Assembly (NCBI GenBank): GCA_038253885.1
Contig: JBBSGP010000014.1
Coordinates: forward strand, 1 to 64,000
DNA from: JALZAQ01 sp038253885
GTDB taxonomy: Bacteria; Gemmatimonadota; Gemmatimonadetes; Gemmatimonadales; Gemmatimonadaceae
Length of the DNA stretch: 64,000 nt
Direction of reading: 5' to 3'
Position numbers and translations under genes: made by a program. Positions within the stretch are counted from its first letter, which is position 1. Each line of letters begins with the position of its first letter. Shown here in pieces: positions 1-6,659 of this stretch. The notes below the pieces were generated by a model. That model saw only the letters and a list, made by a program, of their open reading frames with translations, searched no databases and was not told where the DNA came from.

Positions 1-479
1 GCCTCCTCGACGGCCGCCGACAGCATGTGCTTGCCGAGCCCCTTACCCATGTACTCGGGGAGCAGGCCGAAATAGACGACCTCGGTCGAGCGATCGCGAT
101 GTTGCTGGAGCTCGAACCAGCCGGCCGGAGTGCCCTGGCGGTACATCACCCACACCGCGATGTCTTGACGGACGACGTGCACCTTTATCTGATCGTCGCT
201 CCACGAGAGGCGATCCCGCCAATGATAATTCTTCCCCACCTCGCGATAGAGGAAGCGATAGAACGAGGGCGGGCAGTTGACGAGCCGCTCGAAGCGGCAG
301 CGCACATCGGCGAGGTTCGAGGGGCGAAGCTCGGCGAAGCTCCGCATCTCGAGGTACGTGCGCGTGACCACTCTGGTCTGCACGGAACGCGGGCGCAACT
401 CCTCGTCAGGCACTCTCGAGGGAGTCGGTGCCCGCTCGGCGCCGCGCTTCGGCGAGCGGAGAAATTCGTTCCAACTCAT
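1..479 (-). CDS. GNAT family N-acetyltransferase, C-terminus outside the window
   Basis: The reverse strand reads open from an ATG at 477-479 to the left edge (about 159 codons) and encodes a GNAT fold. The acetyl-CoA-binding motif A is clear: a beta strand VVYFGLLPEYMGKGLGKHML, where MGKGLG is the pyrophosphate-binding R/Q-x-x-G-x-G/A loop, preceded by the motif YRQGTPAGWFELQ typical of GNAT beta strands 2-4. It probably acetylates a small molecule or a protein N-terminus; the substrate cannot be told. The last part of the domain is missing only because the window starts here. It is divergent from the TetR gene at 700 and could be its target. A TTGTAT / TATAGT promoter lies just upstream. 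Confidence 0.85.
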   Translation of the reverse strand, partial: MSWNEFLRSPKRGAERAPTPSRVPDEELRPRSVQTRVVTRTYLEMRSFAELRPSNLADVRCRFERLVNCPPSFYRFLYREVGKNYHWRDRLSWSDDQIKVHVVRQDIAVWVMYRQGTPAGWFELQQHRDRSTEVVYFGLLPEYMGKGLGKHMLSAAVEE

Positions 480-490
480 TGGGCAGCGGT

Positions 491-518
491 ACTATAGCAC
501 TTTCGGGCGAAAATACAA
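491..518 (-). promoter_or_regulatory. Promoter of the GNAT gene, short or absent 5' leader
   Basis: On the minus strand TTGTAT (518-513) is followed after 16 bases by TATAGT (496-491), preceded by TG as in an extended -10 (TGCTATAGT). The start codon at 479 is 11 bases beyond the -10 box, so the leader would be only about 5 bases and could not carry a Shine-Dalgarno sequence. Confidence 0.5.
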
Positions 519-663
519 CCAGCCCGGTTCAGCCCGGCCGACGGATGGACCGAGGAGTATAATCTGGCTCGACCCGCCCACGTCCCGGGGTGCCTGTTTT
601 CACCTTGATTAGATTCATAACCCATTATGTAGCAGTGCGTTTAACTGCAGCATCTCCGCGACA

Positions 664-692
664 TTGACATATAGACCGATCGGTCCTAATAT
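664..692 (+). promoter_or_regulatory. Promoter of the TetR gene with palindromic operator in the spacer
   Basis: TTGACA (664-669) and TAATAT (687-692) are separated by exactly 17 bases. The spacer holds the perfect 12-base palindrome GACCGATCGGTC (674-685), which resembles the TAGACC-GGTCTA operators used by TetR-family repressors such as NemR. A repressor bound there would block RNA polymerase directly, which implies autoregulation. The expected transcription start (about 699-700) coincides with the ATG at 700, so the mRNA would be leaderless. Confidence 0.75.
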
Positions 693-699
693 GGGAATC

Positions 700-1308
700 A
701 TGAGCGATCGCCGGAAGCAGATCATCGAAGCCGCGACGGTGCTGGTCGGTCGCCAGGGTTATCAGAATACGTCGATCGACGAGGTGATCCGCGAAGCGAA
801 GCTCTGCGGAAAGGGTCATTTCTATCACTACTTCAAGTCCAAGGAAGAGCTCGGCTTCGCCGTGCTCGCGCGACAGTTCGAGCGCTTCACGGAGCGCGGC
901 CTCGCCATCCTGAGTGATCCGATGGTCGAGCCGCTGGAGCGACTGACGCACTTCATTGATGCGGTGGTGAAGAGCCACGCCGAGCGCGGATGCGCGGAAG
1001 GCTGTCCGTTCGGCAATCTGGCCGCGGAGATGGCCGATGAGCACGAAGGCTTTCGAAAACGGATCGAGGCAGTGTTCGAGCGATGGTCGGCGCAGATTCA
1101 GGCGCTCCTCCGGGAAGCGCGGCCGCAGCTCGAGGATGGTGTGGACGTTGCGCGGCTCGCGCGCTTCATCATCGCGACGCTCGAAGGCGCCCTGATGATG
1201 TCCCGAGTGACGCGCGAGATCAGCGTGATGGAAGGGATCGCGGAGGACCTGAAGAGATTCGTAGCCACGCACATGCGCGACCGAGCACTGGTGTCTAGGT
1301 CGAGCTAG
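700..1308 (+). CDS. TetR/AcrR family transcriptional repressor
   Basis: A 202-residue one-component repressor. The N-terminal helix-turn-helix (about residues 5-50: RKQIIEAATVLVGRQGY, then GKGHFYHYFKSKEEL) is canonical TetR. The ligand domain contains CAEGCPFGNLAAEMADE, which aligns with the cysteine-bearing GC-x2-x-LAAE segment of the NemR/AcuR type, so an electrophile or thiol-reactive inducer is possible (inference). The start at 700 is chosen because the promoter predicts transcription beginning there; an ATG at 691 in the same frame lies inside the -10 box. No obvious efflux or reductase target follows; the divergent GNAT gene is the only near candidate. Confidence 0.9.
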   Translation: MSDRRKQIIEAATVLVGRQGYQNTSIDEVIREAKLCGKGHFYHYFKSKEELGFAVLARQFERFTERGLAILSDPMVEPLERLTHFIDAVVKSHAERGCAEGCPFGNLAAEMADEHEGFRKRIEAVFERWSAQIQALLREARPQLEDGVDVARLARFIIATLEGALMMSRVTREISVMEGIAEDLKRFVATHMRDRALVSRSS

Positions 1309-1365
1309 GGCTTTGTGGGAGGGTCGCTGGCCGCAACGTGCGGTGCGAGCGACAGGGAGAGGATC

Positions 1366-2013
1366 ATGGAAACTGCAGGAGCGGTGACGGCAGAGAGAGA
1401 GTCAGGACTCATCGGTGCCGGCGCCATGGCGTTGGCCGATGATGCGGCAGCGCGCGACCGGGCGTCGCGGCGCAGACAGTTCGACACCGAGGCGCTCGTT
1501 CATCTCGATGCCCTCTACAGCTTCGCTCTGAAGCTCGCGCGCTCGCGCGACGATGCCGAGGATCTGGTCTCGGAAACGATGCTCCGCGCCTTCGAGCGGT
1601 GGGAGCAGTACCGGCTCGGAACGAACGTGCGCGCGTGGCTCTTCACGATCCTCTATCATTCGTTCGTGAGCCGGAAGCGACGCATCGACGCTCGCGAGGT
1701 GATGCTCCCCGAGGACGCCGAAGGCTGGTCCGCCTTCGAGGTTGTCGGAGAGGCCGACCCGGAGGGACGATTCTACGATTCGTTCCTGGACGAGGAGATC
1801 ACGCGGGCGATCGACGCGCTGCCGGAGGATTACCGGATGACGCTCATCCTGAGCGACATCCAGGGACTGCGCTACGCCGAGATCGCCGAGATTCTCTCCG
1901 TGCCGGAGGGCACTGTGAAATCCCGTCTCTTCCGAGGCCGCCGCATCCTGCAGAAGAAGCTCGCCGGGTATGCCACGGAGATGGGGTACATCCGCAAGAA
2001 GGTCGCGGCCTAA
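1366..2013 (+). CDS. ECF-type RNA polymerase sigma factor
   Basis: A sigma-70 family factor of 215 residues with only regions 2 and 4. Region 2 (about residues 43-110) includes LDALYSFALKLARSRDDAEDLV and the -10-reading segment TNVRAWLFTILYHSFVSRKR; region 4 (about 140-195) includes RAIDALPEDYRMTLILSDIQ and the helix-turn-helix YAEIAEILSVPEGTVKSRLF. A GGGAGAGG ribosome-binding site precedes the ATG at 1366. There is no anti-sigma gene next to it, unlike the second ECF gene at 51867, so its control is not visible here. Its 3' end faces the CGNR gene, separated by four bases. Confidence 0.93.
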   Translation: METAGAVTAERESGLIGAGAMALADDAAARDRASRRRQFDTEALVHLDALYSFALKLARSRDDAEDLVSETMLRAFERWEQYRLGTNVRAWLFTILYHSFVSRKRRIDAREVMLPEDAEGWSAFEVVGEADPEGRFYDSFLDEEITRAIDALPEDYRMTLILSDIQGLRYAEIAEILSVPEGTVKSRLFRGRRILQKKLAGYATEMGYIRKKVAA

Positions 2014-2017
2014 GCAG

Positions 2018-2674
2018 CTACACCCGAGCCACCGCTTCTCCCACGCGCTCCTGCAGTTTCGCCCGGTGCCGCGCCGCCTTGGCGCGGTTGCCGCAGGCCG
2101 CCATGTCGCACCAGCGGCGCCGGCCGTTCTTGGTTCCATCGTAGAAGACGCGCAGACAGCGGAGGTCGCCGCAGCGCCGGACGCGTCCCAGCTCGCCCAG
2201 GACCAGCGCATCGGCGGCCGACTCGACGACCGGGATCATGAGTCCGGCGAACGCATCGCCCACGGGCACGAAGGTGCGGACGAAGCCTCCATCGGGGCGC
2301 ACTTCGAGACGCCGGGTGCCGGCGCTCCGGCCCAGCACGCGGTTGATCTCACCGACGGCGTGCAGACGAACATCGCTCACCAGCGCACCGCGCTCGGCGA
2401 GCGCCCGAAGAGCGGCGCGGATGCGGCGCGCGTCGGCCAGTGCCGCCGTCGCGCCGGCTGGCTGCTGCTCCGCCCGCCGGCGGATGCCTCCCGCTCTCTC
2501 GCCGTCGAGGACGCCGGTGGTCTGGAGCCACTGAACCAGCGCGTCGAAATCGCGAAACGCGTCCACGCGTGCGCCACGGCGGATGTCGTCGGTGTTGACG
2601 AAATCCAGCCACAGCCGCTCCCCGATGAAGACGAAGAGGTGCGCCGGCTGCGCGATGCGTGGGGAGTCGAACAT
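2018..2674 (-). CDS. CGNR zinc-finger / ABATE-domain regulator
   Basis: A 218-residue protein with the two-domain plan of CGNR regulators: an N-terminal ABATE-type domain (starting about HLFVFIGERLWLDFVNT) and a C-terminal zinc finger (about residues 170-210) with RRCGDLRC, then WCDMAACGNRAKAARHR, which contains the family signature CGNR and four cysteines placed to bind zinc. These proteins are thought to be stress-related transcription regulators; the ligand is unknown. The start at 2674 is the first ATG that leaves a complete ABATE domain. A 21-base dyad lies 54 bases upstream, consistent with autoregulation. Convergent with the ECF sigma gene. Confidence 0.88.
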   Translation of the reverse strand: MFDSPRIAQPAHLFVFIGERLWLDFVNTDDIRRGARVDAFRDFDALVQWLQTTGVLDGERAGGIRRRAEQQPAGATAALADARRIRAALRALAERGALVSDVRLHAVGEINRVLGRSAGTRRLEVRPDGGFVRTFVPVGDAFAGLMIPVVESAADALVLGELGRVRRCGDLRCLRVFYDGTKNGRRRWCDMAACGNRAKAARHRAKLQERVGEAVARV

Positions 2675-2701
2675 GTACGCTGGCTTGCGTGTGGGGAGAC
2701 A

Positions 2702-2748
2702 AGAATATCCCGGCCCGAAAAGAGCGGCAAGGCATTGACATTGTCTTG
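2702..2748 (-). promoter_or_regulatory. CGNR gene promoter and 21-base dyad
   Basis: On the minus strand TTGCCG (2730-2725) and TATTCT (2707-2702) are 17 bases apart, about 28 bases before the CGNR start. Overlapping the -35 box is a dyad at 2728-2748, CAAGGCATTGACATTGTCTTG read on the plus strand, in which eight of ten base pairs match around a central A. It is a plausible operator for the CGNR protein itself. Confidence 0.5.
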
Positions 2749-2955
2749 CGTCTCGCGCTGACGAGGCACGATCCGTGCGACGAGATGGGGACGATCTCAG
2801 CTCGATGCGACCACCGTCGACAAGTTGTCGGGCGGTGGAGAGAAGTCGGGCTCGGGCCGCACGAAGAGTGGCTCGAGCAAGCGAAGCGCCTCCTCGAAGA
2901 AGGGGGGCGGACCCGGAAGTCGGGGAAGTAAGAGAAGCGCAAGCGAAGCAGGAGC

Positions 2956-2981
2956 GGGGGGGACGCGAGAGCGTTCCCCCC
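2956..2981 (+). promoter_or_regulatory. Strong hairpin with GAGA tetraloop directly before yjjX
   Basis: Seven G (2956-2962) plus ACGC pair with GCGTT plus six C (2971-2981) around the loop GAGA (2967-2970), a GNRA-type tetraloop. The hairpin ends 13 bases before the yjjX ATG. It has no U-tract, so it is not a classical intrinsic terminator; it could limit translation or stabilise the mRNA 5' end. Confidence 0.5.
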
Positions 2982-2994
2982 GTAAGTTTGGGGG

Positions 2995-3555
2995 ATGCCC
3001 TCCCTTCGCCCGCTTCTTCCGCTGGCCTCGGTTCGTCGGATCGCCGTCGGCTCGACCAATCCGGTGAAGATCGCTGCCGCGCGCGCGGTGCTCGCGCCGC
3101 TCGCTCCCCTCGCCTCATTCGATCCGATCGCGGTGTCGTCCACCGTTCCGGATCAGCCGTGGGGCGATGACGAAACGATCCGCGGAGCGCGCTCGCGCGC
3201 CGTCGCCGCGCGTGAGCAGCTCGACGCCGATCTCGGACTCGGAATCGAGGGCGGCGTGGTGGAGCAGGACCGCATGCTGCGCACCTGTGCATGGGCGGTC
3301 GTCGTGGATGCCTCGGGCCGAACCGGGATCGGAGGCTCGCTGGCCATGCCGCTTCCGCCCCGCGTGGCCGACGCCGTGCGCGCGGGAGCCGAGCTCGGTC
3401 ACGCCATGGATCGGCTCACCGGCCAGCAGGACACGAAGCTCGGCGCCGGAGCGGTCGGCATCCTCACGCGCGGTCTCATCGACCGGCAGCGGGCGTATGA
3501 GGTCATCCTCACCTACGCCCTGGCGCCCTTCCTCGCTGTCGAGTTGTGGGAATAG
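2995..3555 (+). CDS. yjjX: Inosine/xanthosine triphosphatase (YjjX/NTPase family)
   Basis: A 186-residue house-cleaning NTPase. The substrate-loop signature VGSTNPVKIAAARAVL (about residues 18-33) and the following DDETIRGARSRAVAAREQLDADLGLGIEGG stretch (in two parts) are diagnostic for YjjX, which hydrolyses ITP and XTP to monophosphates so they are not put into nucleic acid. The protein has about 15 extra residues before the usual start. The ATG at 2995 follows a G-run and a strong hairpin rather than a clean ribosome-binding site, so the true start could be slightly downstream. It is followed after 8 bases by the thioesterase gene and is likely cotranscribed with it. Confidence 0.88.
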   Translation: MPSLRPLLPLASVRRIAVGSTNPVKIAAARAVLAPLAPLASFDPIAVSSTVPDQPWGDDETIRGARSRAVAAREQLDADLGLGIEGGVVEQDRMLRTCAWAVVVDASGRTGIGGSLAMPLPPRVADAVRAGAELGHAMDRLTGQQDTKLGAGAVGILTRGLIDRQRAYEVILTYALAPFLAVELWE

Positions 3556-3563
3556 GTTGCACA

Positions 3564-4010
3564 ATGGCCAAGAAGCCGTTCGTCATCACCGAGTACGTCC
3601 GCTGGGGCGACATCGACCTGGCGGGGATCATCTGCTACGGCGCCTATATCCGCTTCTACGAGCTCGCCGAGACCGAGGTCTTTCGCGCCGCCGGATTGCC
3701 CTTCCGCGAGATGTTCGAGCGCTTCGACATCTGGCTGCCCCGGAAGGTCATGCACACCGAATTTCACGCGCCGGCGGTCCTCGACGCCAACCTCAAGATC
3801 ATCACCTACTTCAGCCACATCGGACGCACCTCTCTCACGATCAATTTCGATGTCATGTCCGCGGATGGCGCGACGCTGCACGCGTCGGCCTACCAGGTGC
3901 TCGTCTGCGTGTCGCGCCAGGGACTGGTCAAACGACCTCTGCCAGCGGAGGTGATCCGGGCCGTCGAGCCGTTTACCATGGCGAGCGACGTCGCCCGCGC
4001 CGAGGCGTAG
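3564..4010 (+). CDS. Acyl-CoA thioesterase, 4HBT/YbgC hot-dog family
   Basis: A 148-residue single hot-dog-fold protein. The active-site region VRWGDIDLAGIICYGAYIRF (about residues 12-31) matches the family pattern R-x-x-D-x-D-x-x-G-x-x-x-x-x-x-Y, in which the Asp activates water to cleave acyl-CoA thioesters. FSHIGRTSLTINFDV is the second conserved strand pair. It probably hydrolyses a short or aromatic acyl-CoA; the exact substrate is not readable. The ATG at 3564 is preferred to an in-frame GTG at 3546, which overlaps the end of yjjX. The gene is convergent with the D-aminoacylase gene. Confidence 0.87.
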   Translation: MAKKPFVITEYVRWGDIDLAGIICYGAYIRFYELAETEVFRAAGLPFREMFERFDIWLPRKVMHTEFHAPAVLDANLKIITYFSHIGRTSLTINFDVMSADGATLHASAYQVLVCVSRQGLVKRPLPAEVIRAVEPFTMASDVARAEA

Positions 4011-4026
4011 ACGGGGGGACACCGGC

Positions 4027-5679
4027 TCAGGACGGCCGCAGCGCTCTTCCGGACGAGATGGACCCGCGACTTCCCTCGCGAAGCGTGATCTGGCCGTTGA
4101 CGATGACGAGGCGGATCCCGTCAGGGTACTGAAAGGGCTGCTCGAAGGTCGCCCGGTCGCGCACGGTCGCTGGGTCGAACACGACGACATCCGCGGCCAT
4201 CCCGGGCGCCAGACGACCCCGATCGGAAAGGCGAATTCGGTTCGCCGGGAGGGCCGTCATCTTGTGAATCGCCTGCTGCAAGGTCAGCACCTTCCGCTCG
4301 CGCACATACGTGCCGAGCACTCGTGGAAAAGTTCCGAGCCCGCGAGGATGTGGGTGCCCCCGGTGCGCCGGTCCGTCCGTGGCGAACGCTCCGCCATCGC
4401 TGCACACCATCGAGAGCGGGTGCGCGAGAAATCGGGCGATGTTCGCTTCGCTCATCGCGAACCCGGCCATGCCGACGTCGCCCCGGCTACGCGTCAGCAG
4501 AGCGACCGCGACATCGTACGGCTCGGCCCCGAGCGAGGCCGCGTAGCTCCCGAGGCGCTTGCCCTCGGCCGGCCTGTCCGCGTCGGTCGCCACGGCCGAG
4601 ATCATGATGTTGTCCCAGCCGCCAATCAGCTCGACCTTGGCCAGCGCCGCGGCGCGCATCGCCGCCGCGCTCGACGGATCGGTGAGTCGGTGCAGGAACG
4701 CCTCGGTCCCGCCGTCGCGCAGCGCCGCCGGAAAGAGGTTGCTCAGCCCCGTCTGATAGGCCACGTACGGGTAGCGATCGAAGGCGATGTCGAGCCCGCC
4801 CTGCCTCGCGCTCTCGATGCGCGCGAAGAGCGAGTCGATCTTCGGCCAGTTCCTCGGGCCCTGGGTCTTGAGATGTGAGATCTGAAGGGGGCACGACGCG
4901 CCGGTCGCCACCGCGATGGCCTCGTCCACAGCGTCGAGGAGCCGATCGTCCTCGTTGCGCATGTGGGTCGCGTACGGCAGCCGCCGGGCGGCGAGCGGAC
5001 GACAGAGCGCGACCAGCTCCGAGCGCGAGGCGAACGCGCCTGGCGTGTACTCGAGCCCGGTGGACGCGCCGCATGCCCCCTCGGCCAGCGCCTGCTCCAC
5101 GAGAGCCACCATCCGGCTGACCTCGCCCGGAGTCGCCGGGCGGTTGTCATCGCCGATGACGACGGCCCGCACCGTACCGAGTCCCACCATGGTCGCGAGA
5201 TTCACCGAGCCGTGCAGCGCATCCACGGCCGAGAGCTGCTGCGCCGTCGTCGACCAGCTCCGATCCGCAGGTCCAGCTGCTCCGCGAGCTGGCGCGCTCG
5301 AGCTGCCATCCTGCCCGACCACGACGGTGGTGACGCCCTGCCGGATCACCGATTCAGCGCGCGGATCCTCGAACAGAGTGTCGTCCGCATGCGAATGGAT
5401 GTCGATGAAGCCCGGCGCGACCGCGAGACCGCGGACATCGATGACCTCGGCGGCGCCATCGGCCAACCCGCTACCGATGCGGGTGATCCGCGCACCGTCG
5501 ATGGCCAGGTCGCCCTCGATCCCTGCCGCGCCGCTGCCGTCGAAGATCGTTCCGCCGCGCAGCACGATGTCGAAGCGCCGGCGCCCCCCGGGCCCAGCAG
5601 GTGGGCGAACCAAAGGAGCGCATCCGGCGGCCACGAGCGCGGCACCGGCGCCCAGGAGAAAGGATCGGCGGGACGTCAA
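4027..5679 (-). CDS. N-acyl-D-amino-acid deacylase (D-aminoacylase), Tat lipoprotein
   Basis: A 550-residue amidohydrolase-superfamily enzyme. The N-terminus has a twin-arginine signal (SRRSFLLGAGAALVAAGC) that ends in a lipobox AAGC, so it should be exported folded and lipid-anchored. FDIVLRGGTIFDGSG and APGFIDIHSHADD (about residues 35-100) are the D-aminoacylase N-terminal strands and the metal-binding HxH; GVTTVVVGQDG, THMRNEDDRLLDAV and LQISHLK follow in the expected order, and MVCSDGG supplies the catalytic Asp region. It would release D-amino acids from N-acyl-D-amino acids. Its start overlaps the stop of the LD-carboxypeptidase gene by 4 bases; both are downstream of the kinase gene. 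Confidence 0.9.
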   Translation of the reverse strand: MTSRRSFLLGAGAALVAAGCAPLVRPPAGPGGRRRFDIVLRGGTIFDGSGAAGIEGDLAIDGARITRIGSGLADGAAEVIDVRGLAVAPGFIDIHSHADDTLFEDPRAESVIRQGVTTVVVGQDGSSSAPARGAAGPADRSWSTTAQQLSAVDALHGSVNLATMVGLGTVRAVVIGDDNRPATPGEVSRMVALVEQALAEGACGASTGLEYTPGAFASRSELVALCRPLAARRLPYATHMRNEDDRLLDAVDEAIAVATGASCPLQISHLKTQGPRNWPKIDSLFARIESARQGGLDIAFDRYPYVAYQTGLSNLFPAALRDGGTEAFLHRLTDPSSAAAMRAAALAKVELIGGWDNIMISAVATDADRPAEGKRLGSYAASLGAEPYDVAVALLTRSRGDVGMAGFAMSEANIARFLAHPLSMVCSDGGAFATDGPAHRGHPHPRGLGTFPRVLGTYVRERKVLTLQQAIHKMTALPANRIRLSDRGRLAPGMAADVVVFDPATVRDRATFEQPFQYPDGIRLVIVNGQITLREGSRGSISSGRALRPS

Positions 5680-6659
5680 TCCGCCGCCGGACTCTCGGCG
5701 CAGGCTTCGTCACCGATCAGCGCATCCTCCCGGTACGACAGCCAACCCGTCGCCTCTTCCACCACCAGCTCGACCTCGGTGCCAAGGGGAAGCGTCAGGT
5801 TCGGAACTTCGTGGCCAGCCGGAAAATCCATCAGGATCGGAATGTGGAGGTCGGAGACCAGGTCGAGCAGAAAGTTCTCGAACTCGTCCTCCTCGGACCG
5901 GTCGATATTGAGCTGGCCGAACACCAGCCCGCGTATTCCGCGCAAGAGACCCGCTGCCCGGAGATGCACCAGGCGCTCATCGATGAAGGACATCGGGTCG
6001 CGCGTCTCCTCGAGAAAGAGGATCGCAGCTCTGGTGTCGATCTCGTACGGTGTGCCGACCGTCTGCTGGACGAGCGACATGTTCCCGCCGACCAGTCGCC
6101 CGGTGGCCCGCCCGGGTCGCACCGCCCGCGAGATCGTGCGGCCGATCCGCGTGGCCGGTCGCGGCGTCGTGAGGGCAGCGATCAGCGACGCCATCGTCGG
6201 GTCTCGGGTGCTCGGAATCAGGTCCTCCACCGTCGGTCCATGGAAGACGCGGAGGCCCGCGCGTCGCATCAACCAGATGTGGAGCACGGTGATGTCGGAG
6301 TAGCCGACGAACGCTTTCGGATTGCGCCGGAAGATCTCCGGCTCGAGGTACGGCAGCATGCGCACCGCACCGTAGCCGCCGCTGCCTCCGATCACCGCCT
6401 TCACCGCCGGATCGAGCCAGATACCCATGAAGTTCTCGGCTCGGCGCTCGTCCTCCGTGCTCCGGAAGCGGCGCGCCTGTGAGATCTCGGGGTCGAGCAC
6501 GACACCATAGCCGGCGTGCTCGAGCGCCTTCACTCCCCGCAACAGCCAACCCGGCCGCGGCTGGTACGACGGAGCGACGACCCCGATGCTGTCTCCCCTG
6601 CGCAGCACCGGCGGGCGCAGCAGTGGTGCGACTTCGCTTCCCACCCCCTCGGGCGTCAT
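5676..6659 (-). CDS. LD-carboxypeptidase / microcin-immunity-like peptidase, family S66
   Basis: A 327-residue S66 serine peptidase, the family of LdcA (removes the terminal D-Ala from murein tetrapeptides during recycling) and MccF (microcin C immunity). GDSIGVVAPS opens the Rossmann-like N-domain; the nucleophile is Ser121 in KAFVGYSDITVLHIW, and the C-domain has GGNMSLVQQTVGTPYEI, ILFLEE with the triad Glu, and DFPAGHEVPNLTLPLG with the triad His. No signal peptide, so it is cytoplasmic. It overlaps the kinase gene (4 bases) and the D-aminoacylase gene (4 bases). LdcA and MccF functions cannot be separated from sequence alone. Confidence 0.9.
   Translation of the reverse strand: MTPEGVGSEVAPLLRPPVLRRGDSIGVVAPSYQPRPGWLLRGVKALEHAGYGVVLDPEISQARRFRSTEDERRAENFMGIWLDPAVKAVIGGSGGYGAVRMLPYLEPEIFRRNPKAFVGYSDITVLHIWLMRRAGLRVFHGPTVEDLIPSTRDPTMASLIAALTTPRPATRIGRTISRAVRPGRATGRLVGGNMSLVQQTVGTPYEIDTRAAILFLEETRDPMSFIDERLVHLRAAGLLRGIRGLVFGQLNIDRSEEDEFENFLLDLVSDLHIPILMDFPAGHEVPNLTLPLGTEVELVVEEATGWLSYREDALIGDEACAESPAAD

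Larger units (their letters stand above)
2675..2994. other. 320-base divergent intergenic region, possible small basic peptide
   Basis: This stretch lies between the CGNR gene and yjjX. It holds the CGNR promoter and dyad on the left and a GC-rich hairpin just before yjjX. Between them, about 2825-2960, the plus strand reads as a Ser/Gly/Lys/Arg-rich low-complexity peptide (SGSGRTKSGSSKRSASSKK) from a TTG at 2825. Without a clear ribosome-binding site or a known family I do not call it a gene. Confidence 0.4.

Noticed and set aside
27..497. Long open frame on the plus strand over the first 0.5 kb
   Set aside because: It is the antisense of the GNAT gene; its translation has no recognisable fold while the minus strand shows a clear acetyl-CoA loop.
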